DNA of 7,329 nucleotides from Chlamydiota bacterium (lineage in GTDB: Bacteria > Chlamydiota > Chlamydiia > Chlamydiales > JAJFMI01). The position numbers were made by a program, and so were the translations under genes. The notes under the pieces were generated by a model. The model was not told the DNA's origin. It worked only from the letters and a program-made list of their open reading frames with translations, and made no database searches. The stretch is from contig JAJFMI010000203.1 in NCBI GenBank assembly GCA_021772235.1, forward strand, positions 1 through 7,329, read 5' to 3'. Positions 5,617-7,329 of this stretch are shown piece by piece. Position 1 is the first letter of the stretch; every line of letters starts with the position of its first letter.

Positions 5617-6495
5617 ATGAATTGCCACTTTGAAATCCATAGCTTTGAAGAAAAAGGAATAAAAGAGAGAGGCGCTTTAAAAATCGCCCTTTTCATCGCC
5701 ATCATCTTCATGCTGCTAGAGTTCCTCTTCGGTTACCTTGCCAACTCTCTTGCCCTCATCTCCGACGCTTTGCATATGTTTACCGACGTCGGCGCCTTCC
5801 TTCTTAGCATCATTGCTATGAAAATTGGGTTGCGGCCAAAAAATGCAAAAATGACATTTGGCTACCGCCGCGCAGAAATTCTAGGTGCTCTTGCGAGCAG
5901 CATCACACTTTGGATTCTTTGCATCATCATCGTTTACGAAGCGATCACCCGAATGTTTCACCCTGAAGAAGTCAAAGGCCTCATGGTATTTATCGTGGCC
6001 ACAATTGGTCTTCTTGCCAATATCGCCATGATGAAAGTCTTGCACGCACATCATAAAGAGAACCTCAACGTGAAAGCGGCATTTCTCCATGTCATAGGCG
6101 ATCTACTTGGCAGCATCGGCGTTATTGCCTCAGGGATTATCATCATGTGGACCGGCTACGATATTGTTGATCCGATTATTTCAATACTCTTTGCAGCAAC
6201 CATCCTCTTCACCTCGGCAAAAATTATCAAGCAGACCACCACTATATTAATGGAGGGCGCGCCTGAAGAGATCAACCCTGAAGAAGTAGAGAAAGAATTT
6301 TTGAACCTGCCGGGCGTGCGCGCCGTCTTCGACCTACACATCTGGACAGTTGCGCAAGGACAAAACTCCCTCTCCTGCCACCTGCGCGCCGACGAGATTA
6401 GCCCCACGCTAAAGCGCGCGCATTCCATGTTAAAAGAAAAATATAATATACACCACGCGACACTCGAAGTAGATCTTTTAGAAACAATCCAGTAA
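5617..6495 (+). CDS. Cation diffusion facilitator (CDF) family Zn2+/divalent metal exporter
   Basis: This 292-residue inner-membrane antiporter expels zinc and possibly other divalent metals in exchange for protons, in the CzcD/ZitB/ZnT group. Six helices are visible at about 21-40, 44-68, 87-108, 121-142, 155-178 and 183-205. The transport site is the HD-HD set typical of zinc-preferring members: H53 and D57 in TM2 (SDALHMFTD) and H158 and D162 in TM5 (HVIGDLLGS). A short histidine loop (H143, H145, H146) lies between TM4 and TM5. The cytoplasmic metal-binding domain starts near 215 (PEEINPEEV) and contains HIWTVAQGQNSLSCHL (241-256) with H241 and H255, plus H279/H280. Length and motifs are complete. 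The ATG at 5617 has only a weak purine-rich upstream run. The downstream exported protein starts 9 nt after its stop, so the two may share a transcript. Its 3' part is GC-rich for this window (37 of 60 at 6301-6360). Confidence 0.96.
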   Translation: MNCHFEIHSFEEKGIKERGALKIALFIAIIFMLLEFLFGYLANSLALISDALHMFTDVGAFLLSIIAMKIGLRPKNAKMTFGYRRAEILGALASSITLWILCIIIVYEAITRMFHPEEVKGLMVFIVATIGLLANIAMMKVLHAHHKENLNVKAAFLHVIGDLLGSIGVIASGIIIMWTGYDIVDPIISILFAATILFTSAKIIKQTTTILMEGAPEEINPEEVEKEFLNLPGVRAVFDLHIWTVAQGQNSLSCHLRADEISPTLKRAHSMLKEKYNIHHATLEVDLLETIQ

Positions 6496-6504
6496 AATGA
6501 ACGC

Positions 6505-7158
6505 ATGATACGCTTGATTCTTCTCACGTTACTTGCGCTTCCCCTCTTTTCCATGACCATAAAAGAGCGATTTGAAAATGCCCATGAGGGGCAATATGTA
6601 GTAACAGAGCAGAGCAAACTCGTTTCGTTTATGCGCATCCAATCTCTCTCTGATAAACGCCTCGTCCTAGAAGAAATCAGCTTGCCTAGCCATAAAGCAA
6701 AAAAAATTGCTTGGCGCCGTTGGTACCGTGATGGCGCAAAAGGCGCTACATCTCACCTCCTTTATGAAATCAATTTAGAAAAAGGCACCTGCACAAATAT
6801 CTACTCACCACAACGCAACGCCTCGCTCACCTCTTCCGCAGAACAGCTTTTTACCGATCTCATTGTCCTTTCACTCACACCGATCAGGGAAAAAGAGCGC
6901 AAACGCATTGGCGCTCCTCCGCAAGAAGGACTAGACATGCGCAAGATTTGGAATCCTCCGCTAGTCCAAAACGGCAAAAAACTCCCGAAAACAGAGACTA
7001 AAGCCTATAAAGCACGGTGGCCCGATGATGGTACAGAGCTTGCCGGTAAATTTCTTGAACTCTACTTCCATGAAAACTCCCCCTTTCCTTGCTGGATGGA
7101 AATCTCAAACAGCGCCGCCACATTTAAAATCCGTCTCATAGATAGCGGCGATGCATGA
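6505..7158 (+). CDS. Conserved exported protein of unknown function, probable chlamydial CT021-like
   Basis: This is a 217-residue protein with an N-terminal signal peptide (MIRLILLTLLALPLFSMT, cleavage near residue 16-18), so it should act outside the inner membrane. No lipobox is present. The mature part has blocks that I recognise from memory in a chlamydial family near CT021 of C. trachomatis: EGQYVVTEQSKLVSF (28-42), LVLEEISLP (53-61), RKRIGAPPQEG (132-142), KIWNPPLVQNGKKL (147-160) and RWPDDGTELAGKFLELYF (171-188). No catalytic motif is evident. It contains two cysteines after the signal peptide (C96, C196). It starts 9 nt after the CDF stop. An in-frame TAA just upstream makes 6505 the first possible start, and no Shine-Dalgarno sequence is seen, which suggests coupling to the upstream gene. 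The family assignment is from memory. The coding call itself is firm. Confidence 0.87.
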   Translation: MIRLILLTLLALPLFSMTIKERFENAHEGQYVVTEQSKLVSFMRIQSLSDKRLVLEEISLPSHKAKKIAWRRWYRDGAKGATSHLLYEINLEKGTCTNIYSPQRNASLTSSAEQLFTDLIVLSLTPIREKERKRIGAPPQEGLDMRKIWNPPLVQNGKKLPKTETKAYKARWPDDGTELAGKFLELYFHENSPFPCWMEISNSAATFKIRLIDSGDA

Positions 7159-7174
7159 GTGCAAATTTGCACTC
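7157..7174. promoter_or_regulatory. Perfect 18-bp palindrome next to a promoter, candidate operator
   Basis: GAGTGCAAATTTGCACTC is a perfect inverted repeat overlapping the last two bases of the preceding stop codon and ending directly at the TTGACA -35 hexamer (7175). The half-site AGTGCAAA (7158-7165) recurs in direct orientation at 7232-7239, 74 bp away, inside the next gene. It could be an operator, or in RNA a short hairpin (7-bp stem, AATT loop). No T-run follows, so it is a poor intrinsic terminator. Confidence 0.45.
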
Positions 7175-7203
7175 TTGACAATCTCTTCATTTAAATCTAA
7201 CAT
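7175..7203 (+). promoter_or_regulatory. Sigma-70-type promoter upstream of the right-edge gene
   Basis: A perfect -35 TTGACA (7175-7180) is followed after 17 nt by TAACAT (7198-7203, 4 of 6 matches). Transcription would begin about 7 nt downstream, at the ATG of the next gene (7210), giving a leaderless or nearly leaderless transcript. The weak -10 is the main doubt. Confidence 0.45.
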
Positions 7204-7209
7204 GCCTCT

Positions 7210-7329
7210 ATGAGATTCAGATCAATTCGCAAGTGCAAAAAAATATTCCTTACCGCATTAAAAAAATATAATCGTAAAAGAGAACGCTTAACCAAAGAGG
7301 AGCGCGAAACCGTTCGGCGTGAACTGCAG
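7210..7329 (+). CDS. Partial N-terminus, probable signal peptidase I (LepB) of chlamydial type
   Basis: The frame starting at 7210 is open for 40 codons to the right edge. It encodes a strongly basic N-terminus, MRFRSIRKCKKIFLTALKK, followed by a charged helical stretch, YNRKRERLTKEERETVRREL. There is no catalytic or membrane segment in the visible part. Chlamydial LepB proteins are long and begin with a basic, helical cytoplasmic region of this kind before the first membrane helix, and in C. trachomatis lepB (CT020) neighbours CT021, which the preceding gene resembles. The assignment therefore rests on neighbourhood and general character recalled from memory. A promoter and an 18-bp palindrome lie directly upstream, and no Shine-Dalgarno sequence is visible. 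The earlier ATG at 7202 is in another frame and stops after three codons. It could instead be another basic coiled-coil protein. Confidence 0.55.
   Translation, partial: MRFRSIRKCKKIFLTALKKYNRKRERLTKEERETVRRELQ

Noticed and set aside
6156..6638. Minus-strand 160-codon open frame
   Set aside because: It is antisense to the end of the CDF gene and the start of the exported protein gene. Both sense genes are well supported and this product shows no domain.
7157..7174. Intrinsic terminator of the exported protein gene
   Set aside because: The palindrome could form a 7-bp stem with an AATT loop, but it is followed by TTGACAATC rather than a T-run, so an operator or promoter-linked role is more likely.
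1..7329. Mobile elements, CRISPR arrays, tRNA or rRNA genes, phage or toxin-antitoxin genes
   Set aside because: No direct-repeat arrays, transposase motifs, terminal inverted repeats with target duplications, tRNA-like cloverleaf sequences or rRNA segments were seen on either strand.

Overview
This AT-rich window is gene-dense, with no RNA gene, insertion sequence or CRISPR array and no gene-free stretch over 300 bases. It looks chromosomal and most like an environmental Chlamydiae genome (Parachlamydia, Waddlia or Simkania type). That placement is inference. It rests on the right-hand gene pair, which resembles from memory the chlamydial order 'exported protein of unknown function, then lepB' (CT021/CT020 in C. 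trachomatis), and on a two-helix membrane protein shaped like an inclusion membrane (Inc) protein.

Layout from left to right. (1) Positions 1-1200, minus strand: the ATPase and permease genes of a NitT/TauT/SsuABC/ThiXYZ-type ABC importer. They overlap by 11 nt and the permease runs off the left edge. (2) Positions 1270-2856, plus strand: an orphan membrane-bound sensor histidine kinase whose N-terminal membrane domain is built from three similar repeats of about 70 residues. It diverges from the ABC operon across 69 bp holding a perfect 14-bp palindrome. (3) Positions 2819-5580, minus strand: a compact three-gene unit read in the order lipoprotein, two-helix membrane protein, putative Na+/H+ antiporter. 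The antiporter's 3' end overlaps the kinase's 3' end by 38 bp, tail to tail. (4) Positions 5617-7329, plus strand: a CDF-family zinc/divalent metal exporter, a conserved exported protein, and the first 40 codons of a gene that is probably lepB (signal peptidase I). The CDF gene and the lipoprotein gene diverge across only 36 bp, which again contain a perfect 14-bp palindrome.

The common themes are solute import, ion homeostasis (Na+/H+ exchange, metal efflux), signal sensing and envelope proteins. All three promoter-bearing gaps contain perfect palindromes (14, 14 and 18 bp), and several genes lack a visible Shine-Dalgarno sequence, with candidate promoters lying so close that the mRNA would start at or near the start codon. 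I found no clearly new defence, mobile or biosynthetic system. The points most worth checking are the palindromes, the repeat-built sensor domain, the lipoprotein/Inc-like/antiporter unit, and the unusually compact ABC transporter.
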